NCBI GenBank assembly: GCA_029945375.1
Contig: CM057059.1
Span: forward strand, 3,224,001-3,288,000
Origin: Agaricus subrufescens
Taxonomy: Eukaryota > Basidiomycota > Agaricomycetes > Agaricales > Agaricaceae
Length of the DNA: 64,000 bases
Direction of reading: 5' to 3'
Positions 1 to 12,177 of the stretch are shown piece after piece. The notes below the pieces were generated by a model. That model was given only the letters and a program-made list of their open reading frames with translations. It did no database searches and was not told where the DNA came from. The position numbers and the translations under genes were made by a program. Position 1 is the stretch's first letter, and every line of letters starts with the position of its first letter.

Positions 1-57
1 CTGCCAACTCGGGAATATGCATGATCATACTGTGTCATCGTACTATATATCGTTCCT

Positions 58-164
58 GTCTCAGAAAGCCGGACACGGTTACTTACAACTTCCGGAGCCA
101 ACATGCCGCCGTTAGAGCCCCTATAACATGGAGAACGTGGTAATTCAAAGTACTGGCTATTTAA
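58..164 (+). promoter_or_regulatory. Conserved upstream block of CYP63 copy 1
   Basis: The stretch from TCAGAAAGCC through CTTACAACTTCCGGAG to the TATA-like CTATTTAA (157-164) is nearly repeated ahead of the other two P450 genes. CTATTTAA lies about 79 bases before the ATG at 243, almost the same spacing as in copies 2 and 3. Conservation could reflect recent duplication as well as function. Confidence 0.5.
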
Positions 165-242
165 TGTTCCTCTTGGATCGCGTTGTCCCAGCACGTAGTT
201 TCCTGCTTCACCGATTCATCTACATTCCTCCATCAACGCCTG

Positions 243-2869
243 ATGTTTACCCCTGGTATAGACTTCATCGGGCGTATACTCGCCCGTGCGCTAGTCTATT
301 ACGTCATAAGTTTCGGAGTCCTGCTACTTCTATGCGATTTCCTGCGTATCTCTGTTCCTATATGGGGCCTCACCATCTGCAATCTCATAGTCTACATTGC
401 TCAGTTGAAACTGAGGTGGTTGTTAGAGGCTCGTAAGAACGCTAGAGAGGCGCAGGCTCAGGGCGCAACACTCCCTCCACATGTTGAAGAGTCAGGCATG
501 GAGGTATTCAAAATGCTCAACAACCAGGACAGCCACATTCGTGCGTGCTATCATACGCAATAATTGCGACAATAACTTATCTTACATTATCGACAGTGGA
601 CGCATTTCTCACATTCACTCAGAAGCACGGCACAACTTTCAGATTCACCGTCGGTGGAGATGAGCGGGTATGCAGTTTGATCACCAAGTCAAATTGTGAT
701 ATCTGATGGATCACTCGTGCAGTATTTCACAACGGAACCTGAGCATGTCAAGGTATATTCGATCCAGGCTACAAGACTGAGAGAAATGCTAACGGGTCGG
801 ACAAGGCTATCCTTGCAACTCAATTCAACTCGTTCGAAAAAGGTGATGATTTCCAACTCCTGTTGCTTGTACGTGATTTTGATAGGGAATATCAGGTCCT
901 GCATTGTTCGGTTTGCTAAAATCGCTACTTGGCACTGGTGTCTTCAATTCAGATGGTGTGTTATTCATTATATCTCAATGAATACAAAAATAACAGATGC
1001 TTAGGCGATATGTGGAAGTTAGTAAATACAAAACGCACCACAGTTCCATTAAATAACCTTGGTATCCATCTAGATTCCACCGTTCGATCACGCGACCATT
1101 CTTCAGCAGGGAAAGAATCAGCGACTTTGATATCTTTGATCGTCATGTCGAAGACGCACTCAAGAAAGCGAAAGACAGACTGACAGAAGGCTACCCAATT
1201 GACTTTCAGGTACTCATTTTTTTCCCCTACAAAGTCATGACTAAATGCTGCGCTCAGGACCTCGTTTCACGTTTCACGCTTGACTCTGCCACTGAATTTC
1301 TATTCAAAAACGACGTTCATTCGTTATCCGCTGGCTTGCCCTACCCTGACACTCCATCCCCGTTTGCGAAGCAGAACTCGGAAACATATGAGAACCATCC
1401 TTCCAATTCTTTTGTAAAGGCGTTCGCTGATGGATCGAATCAAGCTGCACTCCGTAGCCGCTCCGGTGCATTTTGGCCACTGAAAGAGATGTTCGGTGAT
1501 ATGGTCACGCCTCACAGGAAGGAGGTGGATAAATTTTTGGATCGCGTTGTCCGAGAGGGTTTGAAACGTAAACGGGGCAAGGATGTAGGGTCAAAAGCTA
1601 GTGATGACGATGTGCTTCTCGATTATCTCATTCAACAAGCGCCTGGTATGTATTCTTTTGCTGATTCTACATCGACCTGTTTACTGATGCTCTTTCAAAG
1701 ATCTTCAGGCTATCAAGGATGAGGTCCGTAAATGCTATGTTAATCCCAACGATAATCTCATATATGCGTCAGCTGGTGAACCTTCTTGTTGCGGCCCGAG
1801 ATACAGTAGGTCCCACCGCTAATTTGTACTAATTTCTCAATGTTCACTGTACCAAAAGACCACAGCGCTCTTGACATTCTCGCTGTATGTGCTAACGGAG
1901 CGCCCCGATATTCTTCGCCGGCTCCGAGAAGAAGTTCTCTCTGCAGTCGGACCTTCGAGCAGACCATCCTACGATGACTTCAAAGAGATGAAATTCCTTA
2001 GAGCATTCCTCAATGGTACGTGAAGTTTTCCAATTTTGTACTTATCATCTGTCCTAATGATATCACAGAGGTACTAAGGTTGTATCCATCTGTGTAAGTG
2101 CCTGCCTTTGAACTAAACATTTGGCTAAACCTCATCTATTATACCTTTGATAGTCCCATTAACAGTCGGTACGTTCATATTCAGTTTCAAATCGTTCTGC
2201 ATGTTAACTGAGCCTCGAAACAGCACGTCCACCCAGCCATGTGTAATGACCCCTGCTGCTGGTACTACTACACCTATCTACATCCCTGCTGGTCGAAGGT
2301 ATGATCAGTTATCTCATAAAACATACCCAACCTGATTGGTGGTATTTCAGGTTCATGTACTCTGTACTTTTAATGCACAGGCGGACGGATCTATGGGGTC
2401 CCGATGGTAGATATCCTCTCACTCTAATCCTGGATTCACTCTAACCTGCGCGATCCATCAGCTCTCGAATTTGATCCTGATCGGTTCTTGGACGAACGAT
2501 TACAGAAATATGTCGTCAAAAATCCTTTTATCTTCACTCCCTTTAATGCGGGACCAAGGATCTGCCTTGGACAACAGGTACGAGGAATCCCCCCTCTAAG
2601 CTAATCGTATTGATTGACCCGTTGTGCCTTTCACCGTTTAGTTCGCTTACAACGAAGCATCGTTCTTCCTTGTACGCCTTCTCCAACAGTTCTCTTCGTT
2701 CACCTTGGCCACGGAATCACAACCGCCCGATTCGTTACCTCCGCATACATGGAACGGAAGACCCGGTCCTCCTGGACGGGATAGGATCCGTCTTGCCCTT
2801 CATTTGACCATGTATGTCAAGGGTGGACTCTGGGTGAGAATGGGAGAAGCCGGGGAAGTAGATGTCTAG
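243..2869 (+). CDS. Cytochrome P450, CYP63-type, tandem copy 1
   Basis: A microsomal monooxygenase built from about 17 short exons. The start [11 protein letters not shown] is followed by a hydrophobic N-terminal anchor ([12 protein letters not shown]...). Joined exons give the C-helix motif [14 protein letters not shown], an I-helix VAARDTTTALLTF, ExxR as EVLRLYP, the PDRF region ([14 protein letters not shown]) and the heme loop [21 protein letters not shown], whose Cys binds heme iron. The closest family known to me is CYP63 of white-rot fungi, which oxidises alkanes, fatty acids and aromatics; the substrate of this copy cannot be read from sequence. The introns I joined are 45-60 nt and keep frame, including a GT(C/T)NGT donor after the KDE codons. 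I saw no disabling change. It is the first of three tandem paralogues. Confidence 0.88.
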
Positions 2870-4470
2870 TGATTCTTGTATTTATTTGTATTAAGATTAA
2901 GCGTGTGACTTGTCTAATGGCACAAAGACGGAATGTTATAACTTAGATTTATATTTTTGGTTAGCGGGAGCCCGAGATGAGATCTGGGTAGATTATTAAA
3001 TGCAGGCTTAACCTGCCTTGAATTGAGTCGCTGAGGAAATCACGCAAGATGCTATGTATACATTGATCTCATCACGGTAAATGTGACCATACTTCAAGGT
3101 ACTGTCAAGCTTCTCAACTGCATATGCGGTCTGCGAAGGTCATTGTTGATAACATCTTCGGAGTTCAGGCGATTAGTAGGTAGCGGTGTAGGCAATCATG
3201 CATCTGGGTCCAAGTTGTCCCAACGGACTTGTGGAGTTGCCTGTTTCTGGATAGCCTTAATTACCACTGTTAATTGATTGTTCTATTTCTGTATTATGTA
3301 CAAATGAAGTAATTATTCTTCAAATTCTATGATAAGGCAACGAAAGCCGAGGAAGATCACTATGAGCCTGGAAGTCATCTGTAACAATTCAATGGTTTTT
3401 CGTGCCTTTTTTGCTCTCGCCTGCCGTGTTAAGCTCAATGAGAGTCGCCATGATCATTGGACAAATCTTTCCCGCTGGAAATGAAAATTAAAGCAGGGAA
3501 TGAACGTTGGAAGCGATTGACCGCGGTGCCCGAGCCCGAACCACCCACTACGCTGATCGGCCAAATACTCAATGATACACCGAGGCCGAACCGAGATCAA
3601 TCCTCTTATGGTATTCTAATTATAATCATGAATCACAACTTGGGTGGCGGCTTGTGAGCACAATTCAGATGAGTTGAGTGAGCATGGTAGCATGCGACGC
3701 GAATAGGTACTAAATATAGTCGGGTACTAGTCTTTCTACTGTCACAAAGAAACCTAGCTATTTCGTATACATGTTTCATGGCAGATGACCATGAACTAAG
3801 GGGTAGATAGCACTTGAAGTTGATCGTCACGGTTTGGGGGCCGTCCCCGGTGGTCGGCATGACTTATGGTAGCATTCTACCTAGTTAACCGGTTTCTAAC
3901 CGGTCTTCTTCACATGGCCCTGAGCCAGAATAATAATCATAATCCGTGGAAGATGAGCTTCGGATGCCACTGTGCGTTAGTCAGATTGTAGTTGTGGCGC
4001 CTGGTGGAGGACATAATACGAGACAGAAGATCAGTAACGAGGTTTATATGATAGAGGTGATAGTATCTATGATTTTATGGGAACCATGATATCTGAAAAA
4101 TGGTTAAATAGTAGGTCGATCAGGCTAAATTCAGGACAACCCGTGTCACATAAAACTTGCGTCATCATGGTCGAAGGGAATGCCTTCGAATTATATTGAG
4201 TTTTGAACAAGGCCGGGAACGGCACGTAAATCAATTTTGATCAATGCATTCATTACTAAACTTCACATACAGGTCAAGCCGCTCGTCGCCCCTGTTCTGT
4301 TTCTCAGTAGCTAATTAAGCTAATAAGCTCCGATTGTTATTGGTCTTGCAAAAAATCATAGGGGTCAGGTAGGGGTGCAGTCACACCGGTACTAGAAAAT
4401 CAGGTCTTCCGAGACTTGAACCCCAAGCGAGTTAATACAGTCATGTTACCAGATATGCGCCCTGACGAGA
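2870..4470. other. Gene-free interval between P450 copies 1 and 2
   Basis: The short open frames here lack splice-consistent extension and family motifs. The distal part (about 4360-4470) resembles the region before copy 3 (about 8780-8880) and belongs to the duplicated upstream sequence. I see no BTB fragment here, unlike the interval after copy 2. Confidence 0.5.
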
Positions 4471-4534
4471 CTACCAACTCGGGGAATATGCATGATGATA
4501 CCGCGTCGTCGTACTACATATCTACCAAAAGGTT

Positions 4535-4628
4535 CTTGTCTCAGAAACCCGGACACAGTTACTTACAACTTCCGGAGCCGACATGCCGAGCCCCTAAAAC
4601 GGAGAAATTCAAAGTTCTGACTATTTAA
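4535..4628 (+). promoter_or_regulatory. Conserved upstream block of CYP63 copy 2
   Basis: Same ordered elements as upstream of copy 1: TTGTCTCAGAAACCC, CTTACAACTTCCGGAG, and CTATTTAA at 4621-4628, 80 bases before the ATG at 4708. Confidence 0.5.
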
Positions 4629-4707
4629 CATCCCTCCTTGGATCGCCTTGCCTCAGCACGGAGTATCTTGCTGTACCTATTCATCTACATCCCTCCATCA
4701 GCGCCTG

Positions 4708-7351
4708 ATGTTTACCCCCGGTATAGAGTTCGTCGGGCGTATACTCGCCCGTGCGCTAGCTTATTACGTTATAAGCTTCGGAGTCCTGCTACTTTCACGC
4801 GATTTCCTGCATATCTCGGTTCCTCTATGGGTCCTCGCCACCTGCAGTCTTATATTCAACATTGTTCGATTGAAGTTGGGCCCATTACTAGAGGCCCGCA
4901 ATAATGCGAGAGAGGCGCGAGCTCGGGGTGCGGTACTCCCTCCACATGTCGAAGAATCAGGCATGGAGGTGTTCAAACTACTCACTAACAGAGATAATTA
5001 CATACGTACGTGTTTTGATAACCAGAAATTACAACCATTACTCACCCTATATCCATGTCAGTAAATGCATACCTCAATTTCACTCAGAAGCACGGCGCTA
5101 CTTTCAGATTCACCGTCGGTGGAGACGAGCGGGTATGAAATTTGATCGTCAATTAATGGCCTTTGATGGACTCTTTGCGCAGTATTTCTCAACTGAACCT
5201 GAGCATGTTAAGGTAAGCCTGATTCAGGCCATCATAGGGCACAAACTAAACGGGCCAAATAAGGAAATACTTTCGACTCAATTCAATTCGTTCAACAAAG
5301 GTGACGATATTAGGCTAATGCTGTATGATATCATTAACAGGAAGTATAAGGTCCTGCCTTATTCGACATACAGAAATCGCTACTTGGTGCTGGTGTCTTT
5401 AATTCAGATGGTAAGCTATCCATTGTGTCTCGGTGCTCAGGACAAAACAATGACAGATAATTAGGCGAAATGTGGAAGTTAGTAAATCCAGAATACGCTA
5501 CAATCTTATCAAATAGTTACCTTGACATACAGATTCCACCGTTCGATCACGCGACCATTCTTCAGCAGAGAAAGAATCAGCGACTTTGATAATTTCGATC
5601 GTCATGTCGAAGATGTACTCAAGAGAGCGAAAGAGCGACTGACAGAAGGGTACCCAATTGATTTTCAGGTACCCGCTTCTCTTCCCTACAAAGTCATGAC
5701 TAAATTCCCGAGTCCAGGACCTCGTTTCAAGGTTCACGCTCGACTCTGCCACCGAATTCCTCTTCAAAACCGACGTCTGCTCGTTGGCTGCCGGCCTGCC
5801 TTACCCTATCACTCCTTCGCCGTTTGCGAAAGAGAACTCTGAGGCGTTTAAGAACCATCCTTCCAATTCTTTTGTAAAGGCATTCTCTGGTGGACAAACT
5901 CGTATTGCGTTTCGTAGCCGCTCTGGCTCATTTTGGCCATTGAAAGAGATGTTCGGCGACAAGATAGTGCCTCTCAGAAAGGAAGTGGAAATTTTTGTGG
6001 ATCCGTTCGTTCGAGAGGGATTGAGGCGCAAACGAGGCAACGAAATAGGTTCACAAGCCACTGATGATGGTACACTTCTTGACTATCTCATGCAGGAAAC
6101 CTCCGGTGTGTTTTTCTTTGTGTTTCGCTGTAGAACCGTTGGTGACCTCTTCTGAAAAGACCTTCAGATCATCAAAGATGAGGTTCGTACGTATTATATT
6201 TATCCGAACGATGACTTCATATATGTATCAGCTGATCAACCTCCTCGTTGCGGGCCGAGATACAGTGAGTCGTATCGTCTGATCGCGCCAGTCCTAAATA
6301 CTTGCCATTCCTGCAGACTGCTTCGCTCTTGACATTTTCGGTGTATATAATAACGGAGCGTCCTGATATTCTTCGCCGGCTCAGAGAAGAGATTCTTTCT
6401 GTAGTAGGACCTACAAGCAGACCATCTTACGATGACTTAAAGGAAATGAAGTTCCTCAGAGCATTCTTGAATGGTGCGTTCAGGTTCTTGACTTCGTGCT
6501 CATGGTCTAACCCGATCATGCCCCAGAGGTTTTGAGATTATACCCACCCGTGTAAGTATCGGCTTGTAAATTGGACATCTCAGCCGGAATTAATCTCGCG
6601 CTATATGTCTGTTAGTCCCATTAACAACCGGTATGTTAATGCTCTACTTCACCTCATCGTGTATTCCGACCCAGAATTTCGACAGCACGTCCACCCAACC
6701 AACCGTTATCAGTCCCGCAACAGGTACAACTAGTCCTATCTACGTCCCGGCTGGAAAGAGGTATGACTCTTTGTCTCGCAAAACATATGTACAACATACG
6801 CAAAACATACGCCACCTGATATTTTTTATCATAGATTTTTCTATTGTGTATTTTTGATGCACAGGCGAACGGATCTCTGGGGCCCAGATGGTAGATATAC
6901 TCTCACACTGGTTTCTGTTCTTCCCTGAAATGTAATTTTTTAGCCCTGGAGTTCGATCCTGACCGTTTCTTGGATGAACGGTTACAGAAATATCTTATTA
7001 AGAACCCTTTTATCTTCAATGCTTTCAATGCGGGTCCGAGGATCTGCCTTGGACAACAAGTACGTGGAATTCCAGTTTGAAAGCAAATATATTGATTGAT
7101 CTACTATGGTTCACATTGTGTAGTTTGCATACAACGAAGCATCGTTCTTCCTTGTACGCCTTCTCCAACAATTTTCCTCCTTCGCTCTGGCCACGGAATC
7201 ACAACCGCCAGAGTCGTTACCTCCACAAGCATGGGCCGGAAAGCCAGGACCCTGTGGACGGGATAGGATACGTCTTGCTTCTCATCTGACTATGTATGCT
7301 AAGGGTGGATTGTGGGTAAGAATGGGAGAAGCCTGCGAGAAGGATACATAA
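4708..7351 (+). CDS. Cytochrome P450, CYP63-type, tandem copy 2
   Basis: Exon order and intron positions match copy 1. The start is [11 protein letters not shown]. Motifs in order are the N-terminal anchor, [23 protein letters not shown] (C-helix; residues are given here only as a landmark), VAGRDTTASLLTF-like I-helix with the more usual AGx[41 protein letters not shown] and heme loop [12 protein letters not shown]. The gene ends at TAA 7349-7351 after [15 protein letters not shown]. It appears intact. Expected role is oxidation of hydrophobic substrates with an ER-anchored P450 reductase. The unit containing this gene also carries a severed BTB gene fragment downstream, showing that the duplication extended past the P450. 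Confidence 0.87.
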
Positions 7352-7769
7352 TTATTCTAGAAGACAGACGTACTTCATACCTCATACAATATTTGTGGCC
7401 TGTGCAGTACTACACAGGGAATAGTGATGATATGTCTGTCGAGTTTACATCTTTTATCCTTGCAGTTGGTATTGTGATCGGACTCGGAACTCAGCTGACA
7501 TATTGAAAGCTGAATAGAAGATGCTGAGGTTTTAAATAATCACAATTCCGGTCATAAATCTCTAGGTATCTTGAGTCAATCACTGGCATATTGTTTGTTC
7601 AAGTTTCCATATTCTCAACACACTATAGAATTTTTGGTGGAATCCTACGCTCGGTCGATGATTGAGTTGGTATGATACTTGCAACATGTTTTCGTAATAC
7701 ATGCGGACAAAAAGAATACATTGCCTGTTACGTCCATTAGATTCTGCTGGAGGGAATAGCACTCGGGAT

Positions 7770-8330
7770 GCTTCACTTATTCCGTGTTAGTGAAGGGTCG
7801 TGTTAGTCATAGGATGCTAGCCTATCATCCAACAAAACGCTCCCAGGTAATTCACCGCGTTGCTCACAAATATGTTTAGTCTGGCCGTGCCGATAGCGAG
7901 CATGAACTCGTTCACGCAAGTCAACAACTTATATAACGTGTCGTATTTCGAGGGTCTGGTAATCCAAGGCTGCAAGAGGCTCGTGGCGGGTGATAAGCGC
8001 TTGCATACCCTCAGAAAACCACGCCTGAATGCCTAGATCTTTAGCCACTTGTAGTTTCGTTGTAGGTGTTCCAAGGCCACATTGGGTCAGTTCGTTGACA
8101 GCAAAATCCTTGACTGTTGTCATTCCCTACCTCGATGCAAGTCACAACACTGAGGCCCACTTTCGGGATTACGGCTGACGTATTTTGAATCTACATTGCA
8201 TAATTTGTCAATTGTAATTAAACCAATGTTTTGATGCTTACTGCGGAAAGAAGAAACGCAACAGATTCCTGAAATTAGTAGGGCTTATATCATATATCAC
8301 TCGAAAGTATGCAGATATTTGGTGAGTTCA
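7770..8330 (-). pseudogene. Severed 3' fragment of the tandem-BTB gene
   Basis: The minus strand carries a diverged copy of the last exon and preceding intron of the BTB gene at 12178-13729. Peptides such as AVNELTQCGLGTPTTKLQ and GIQAWFSEGMQALITRHE match it closely. Homology runs from about 7770 to 8330, pairing with about 12140-12720, and then ends, so the first BTB domain and most of the second are absent. The C-terminal frame is also disturbed. It is best explained as a by-product of the tandem duplication that produced P450 copies 2 and 3. Confidence 0.75.
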
Positions 8331-8958
8331 GTATGCGGCTTACCCGATGCCACGGGTAGAATGTTTGTATCTTTCTCTTCGCATTTGTGACTTCGATACA
8401 TTTTTTTGGTTGGTAGGAGCCCGCGGTTATCGAACATGACAGAGGTCAATCATGTACATGTATTGTGTTTGATTGAATTCATTAACTTGTGTCAGTTTGC
8501 GGGTATATGTCATAGATCGGATCGTTCTGGTATCTATTGCGACTCTGTGGTGATTTGTATGATTCAGTAATAATACTTGTTAGAAGACGTATCACAGAAC
8601 GAGCTGGAAATTTTGAACCAGTAGGGTTGGATTCAATCATGAACAACGGCCCACTGTCTGGCCAAATATGGTGGCTTATAATTCCATGCGACTCGCAGTT
8701 CGCTCAAGGTGGTTTAACACCCTAATAATTGAAATGTAACATAGGGGTAATTCAGGTTTATTGGAAGGAGATGGTTATATAGCATATCTAAGGGGTCAAA
8801 TAGGGGCACAGTTGTATCCACGGTATTCACGTGAATATACAGTCAGGTTACCCGAGTCGGTAACCTCAATCTCATCGGGGCTTATATTCAGATCGGTGAT
8901 ATCCATGATTACACGGCGTCATCATACTATATCATAATATATGTATCTGCTTTGAATT
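8331..8958. other. Intergenic, duplicated P450 upstream sequence
   Basis: No gene is supported. The part near 8780-8880 (AGGGGTCAAATAGGGGCACAG and following) resembles the DNA upstream of P450 copy 2 near 4360-4470. Confidence 0.45.
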
Positions 8959-9049
8959 CTTGTCTCAGAACACCAGGCAGGCACTTACAACTTCCGGAGA
9001 CAGACCGTCAGAACCCCTAAAATTTAAAAAATGTGAAACGACTATTTAA
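8959..9049 (+). promoter_or_regulatory. Conserved upstream block of CYP63 copy 3
   Basis: It contains CTTGTCTCAGAA, GCACTTACAACTTCCGGAG and CTATTTAA at 9042-9049, 84 bases before the ATG at 9133. This is the most diverged of the three blocks, which makes these three short islands the best candidates for functional sites. Confidence 0.5.
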
Positions 9050-9132
9050 CATACAGTCCTCCCTGGGTCGCTTTGTCCTAGCACGGGATATCTCGCTATA
9101 CGTGTTCATCCACACTCCACTCTCTACGCCTT

Positions 9133-11766
9133 ATGTTCTCCCCCGGTATCAAGTTTATTGGTCGTACGCTTGTCCGTTCACTAGCCCCCTATGTTATAAG
9201 CTTTGGCGCACTGTTACTGCTGCGGGATTTCCTACGTATCTCAGTTCCCACATGGGTCCTCGCTACCTGCGGTCTCATACCTTCCATTGCTCAGTTCAAG
9301 CTGAAGCCACTGTTAGAGGCCCGTAAGAATGCTAGAGAGGCACAAGCTCAGGGCGCTATACTCCCCCCACACGTTAAAGAATCAGGTTTGGAGGTATTCA
9401 AGTTAATCTCTAACCAAAATAATTACATACGTGCGTATTATAACAACCAGTATCTGTCAACCAGTATTTATCGGAGCAGTCGCTTATTTAATATCGTCTT
9501 CAGTGGATACATATCACAATTTCACTCAGAAGTATGGTCCTATCTTCAGATTCACCGTGGGCGGACATGAGCGGGTACGCAGTTCCATTTTTTTAAAGGA
9601 ATATTGGTCTTTGATAGGCTCTTCATATAGTATTTTACAACGGAACCTGAGCATGTTAAGGTATAGTCGATTTAAGGACACAACACTGATAGAAACATTA
9701 ACGGTTTGGATAGGAAATCCTTGCAACTCAATTCAACTTGTTCGAAAAAGGTGGCGTTCAACTCCTGCTGCTTGCATGGCATTGTTAACAGGGAGTTTAA
9801 GGACCTGTAATGTATGATATCCAAAAATCGCTACTTGGCACTGGCGTTTTTAACTCAGACGGTGAGTTATCAACTAGATCTCAGTGCTCGGAACACAACA
9901 GTAACGGGCAACTAGGTGATATGTGGAAGTCAGTGGATTCAAAACACGCCGTAATTTCATTAAATAACTTTGACATCCAGATTCCACCGTTCGATCACGC
10001 GACCATTTTTTAGCAGAGAAAGAATCAGTGACTTCGATATCTTCGATCGTCACGTTGAAGATGCACTCAAGAGGGCGAAAGAGCGACTTGCAGAAGGATA
10101 TCCCATTGACTTTCAGGTACCGGCTTTTCTTCTTGATAAAGTCATGACTAAATGTCCGGGTTTAGGACCTCGTTTCACGATTCACCCTCGACTCTGCTAC
10201 TGAATTCCTGTTCGAAAACGACGTGCACTCACTGACCGCTGGCCTGCCCTACCCTACGGCTCCTTCTCCCTTTGCGAAAGAAAACTCCAAGGCTTTTGAG
10301 AGCCATCCTTCGAATTCTTTCGTCAAAGCATTCATCGGCGGACAGATTCAAATCGTGGTCCGTAGTCGCTCTGGCGCGTTTTGGCCATTGAAAGAATTTT
10401 TTGGTGACAAGATCGTGCCACTCAGGACGGAGGTGGATAAGTTCGTGGAACCATTCGTTCGAGAGGGTCTAAGACGTAAACGGGGCAAGGAAATAGGTTC
10501 AAAAGCTAGTGACGACGATAAGCTTCTTGACCATCTTATGCAGGGAACGGGTGGTATGTTTTTTGTGTTTCGATGTAAACCAGTTTGTGACTTCGTTTTC
10601 AAAGACCTTCAGGTCATCAAGGATGAGGTTTGTACCTGCTACGTTCGTTCAGACGATAATCTCATATATGCACCAGTTGGTAAACCTCCTTGTTGCGGCC
10701 CGAGATACCGTGAGTCACATCGTCAGTCTATTTCATTTCCCGGATATTTACTGTACCGACAGACTGCGTCGCTTTTAACATTTTCGGTGTATATGCTAAC
10801 GGAGCGTCCTGATATTCTTCGCCGGCTCCGAGAGGAAGTTCTTTCTGCAGTTGGGCCTACAAGCAGACCATCTCACGATGATTTCAAAGATATGAAGTTC
10901 CTCAGAGCATTCCTCAACGGTACGCAATGACTACTCACTTCGCACTTGTGCTCTGACCCGATGATGTCGCAGAGGTTCTGAGGTTGTATCCACCCGTGTA
11001 AGTAATTACCTCTGAATCAGACATCTCATCGGAGGCTGATTACAGTATATGTTTATTAGTCCCATTAACAACCGGTATGTTCACGCTCTACTTCAACTCA
11101 TCATTTTGCATCCCGATCTAGAATTGAACAGCACAGCCACCCAACCAACTGTCATAGCTCCTGCTACGGGCACCACTAGTCCTCTTTACGTCCCCGCAGG
11201 CAAAAGGTATGATTGTTTGTCTCGCAGAAACGTACACGGCCTAATATTTTGTATTTCAGGTTTATCTATTGTGTATTTTTAATGCATAGGCGGACGGATC
11301 TTTGGGGGCCAGATGGTAGATGTTCTCTGACGCTGGAATTCGCTTCCCTCTGACCTGTATTCTTTAAGCCCTGGAATTTGATCCTGATCGTTTCTTGGAT
11401 GAACGATTACAGAAATATGTCATCAAGAACCCTTTCATCTTCAACGCTTTCAATGCGGGCCCCAGGATATGCCTTGGACAACAAGTATGTGAAATTGGAA
11501 TTCAAAGTAAAACATATTGAATCTTTCTTATCGTGTAGTTCGCTTATAACGAAGCATCCTTTTTCCTTGTCCGCTTGCTTCAACAATTTTCTTCCTTTAC
11601 TCTGGCCACGGAATCACAACCTCCGGAGTCGTTGCCTCCACAAGCATGGGCCGGAAAGCCAGGTCCTGCTGGACGGGACCGGATACGCCTTGCCTCCCAC
11701 TTGACCATGTATGTCTCTGGTGGATTGTGGGTGAGAATGGGAGAAGCCAGCGACGCGGGTATTTAA
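9133..11766 (+). CDS. Cytochrome P450, CYP63-type, tandem copy 3
   Basis: The start is [15 protein letters not shown]. Joined exons give the anchor helix ([14 protein letters not shown]), [18 protein letters not shown] after the DMWK codons, [18 protein letters not shown] after the I-helix, [43 protein letters not shown] and heme loop [12 protein letters not shown], ending [15 protein letters not shown]. Intron sites are the same as in copies 1 and 2, and no internal stop remains after splicing. One exon reads [13 protein letters not shown] where the others read GPALF..., an ordinary divergence. It lies beside the intact BTB gene whose 3' part was duplicated with copy 2. Confidence 0.87.
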
Positions 11767-12177
11767 TCGTTCTTGAAGACGAATGTACTTGTTCACATTT
11801 CATGTCAAGTATATAGCTTGCCCTATACTACACAGGGCATGTTGTTAATATGCTCCTTGAGCTTACGTATTTGATATATGCATTGAAGATGGAAATGAGC
11901 TCGAATATGGGAAACATATTGGAAACAGATGGGAAGAAGTTGAGATTTCAATTTATGGCTGTTCCAGCCAATTCATATTATGAATCTCTTACGTACCTCG
12001 AGTCAATCTCTGGCGTATTGTTAGCAAAGCTAGAATATTCCCAATTTATTACGGTGGTGGGATACTTTGGAGTTTAATGACTGAGTTAACAAGATAATCG
12101 AATCCGTTATATTCTGTCATACAGTAACCACATTCGAAATGCCTTACTTATTCGGGGTAAGTGGGGGGTCATGTATT

